Source of the DNA: Halococcaceae archaeon
Lineage (GTDB): Archaea; Halobacteriota; Halobacteria; Halobacteriales; Halalkalicoccaceae
Length of the DNA: 5,103 bases
Assembly: GCA_007128515.1 (NCBI GenBank)
Contig: SKXI01000097.1
Coordinates: forward strand, 1 to 5,103
Direction: 5' to 3'
The notes beneath the pieces were generated by a model. That model did no database searches. It was not told where the DNA came from and was given only the letters and a program-made list of their open reading frames with translations. Of this stretch, positions 4,810 to 5,103 are shown one piece after another. The number at the start of each line of letters is the position of its first letter. The stretch's first letter is position 1. The translations under genes and the position numbers were made by a program.

Positions 4810-5103
4810 CGGAGGTCACCTCCGTTCGAAGCTGTCGCGGATCCGCGTGCTCGGAGAGGTTCGTCGGCGGCTCCGGCCGTTCGAGGAACGCCTCTTTCTC
4901 CGCCTCGCTGTCGAACTCCGCCTTGAGGATCCGGTCGGCGATCCCGTCGACGTCGATCTCGTTGTCGACCGACGAGGAGACGCGCACGGGCGAGGTGCCG
5001 TCCTCGCCGAACTCGAACTGGACGATCTTGTCCGAGGTGTCCCGCACCGTGCCGTCGTACTGCGTCTCGAGCTCCGACAGCGCGTTGATCAGCCGGCGCT
5101 GGA
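4802..5103 (-). CDS. rpoA1: DNA-directed RNA polymerase subunit A', C-terminal end (5' partial)
   Basis: The frame is open from the right edge to the TGA at 4802-4804 and gives the last 99 residues. It begins [20 protein letters not shown], then has [19 protein letters not shown] and an acidic tail that includes [19 protein letters not shown]. This is the characteristic end of haloarchaeal A'. The segment [24 protein letters not shown] matches the A' region just before the point where the archaeal largest subunit is split. The start of the gene, with the metal-binding NADFDGD motif and the bridge helix, lies outside the window. A GTG at 5047 is inside the gene and is not a start. Its stop overlaps rpoA2, which supports stoichiometric synthesis of the two halves. 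Confidence 0.96.
   Translation of the reverse strand, partial: QRRLINALSELETQYDGTVRDTSDKIVQFEFGEDGTSPVRVSSSVDNEIDVDGIADRILKAEFDSEAEKEAFLERPEPPTNLSEHADPRQLRTEVTSDD
4816..4823 (-). promoter_or_regulatory. Strong Shine-Dalgarno sequence of rpoA2 inside a palindrome
   Basis: On the minus strand GGAGGTGA is an eight-base match to the complement of the archaeal 16S rRNA 3' end (ATCACCTCC). It ends six bases before the rpoA2 ATG and lies within the last codons of rpoA1. It is the clearest ribosome binding site in the window. It sits in a dyad at 4810-4824 (CGGAGGT and ACCTCCG around one central base), so the mRNA could fold its own Shine-Dalgarno into a short hairpin. Confidence 0.8.

Noticed and set aside
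3547..4926. 459-codon plus-strand open frame opposite nusA, rpoA2 and rpoA1
   Set aside because: Its composition is rich in Asp, Leu, Val and Arg with no recognisable domain, and it lies wholly antisense to conserved polymerase genes. Long antisense frames are expected in GC-rich haloarchaeal DNA.

Overview
The window is high-GC DNA from a haloarchaeon (class Halobacteria). The evidence is an RNA polymerase whose largest subunit is split into A' and A'', a very short archaeal NusA made only of KH domains, archaeal-type uS12 and uS7, strongly acidic proteins, and TATA-like boxes lying 25-30 bases upstream of start codons, as expected for leaderless or near-leaderless transcripts.

Right half (minus strand, 5103 down to 2070): a conserved information-processing cluster in the order rpoA1 (3' end only) - rpoA2 - nusA - rps12 - rps7. 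Coupling is tight. rpoA1 and rpoA2 overlap by 8 bases, the rpoA2 stop abuts the nusA start, and rps12 and rps7 overlap by 4 bases. The only real gap (3146-3219) is before rps12 and carries its own probable promoter, so the two ribosomal protein genes can probably be transcribed separately from the polymerase genes. This block supplies the catalytic trigger loop of RNA polymerase, an RNA-binding transcription factor and two small-subunit ribosomal proteins.

Left half (plus strand, 198-2028): a three-gene operon running convergently towards rps7. It encodes a short NmrA-like NAD(P)-binding Rossmann protein that looks eroded, a small four-helix membrane protein resembling DUF6069, and a full-length NmrA-like NAD(P)-binding protein. 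Each later gene starts at a GTG that overlaps the previous stop as GTGA. The operon promoter has its TATA element between the arms of a long inverted repeat (142-192), which looks like an operator.

Left edge (1-71): the beginning of a divergent minus-strand gene of unknown function, with its own plausible promoter.

The main observations to follow up are the TATA-flanking inverted repeat, the apparent internal deletion and altered dinucleotide-binding motif in the first Rossmann gene, inverted repeats at the rps12 promoter and the rpoA2 ribosome binding site, and an accessory operon next to rps7 where many haloarchaea carry the elongation-factor genes. I see no mobile element, tRNA, rRNA, CRISPR array or intein, and nothing here that clearly amounts to a new biological system.
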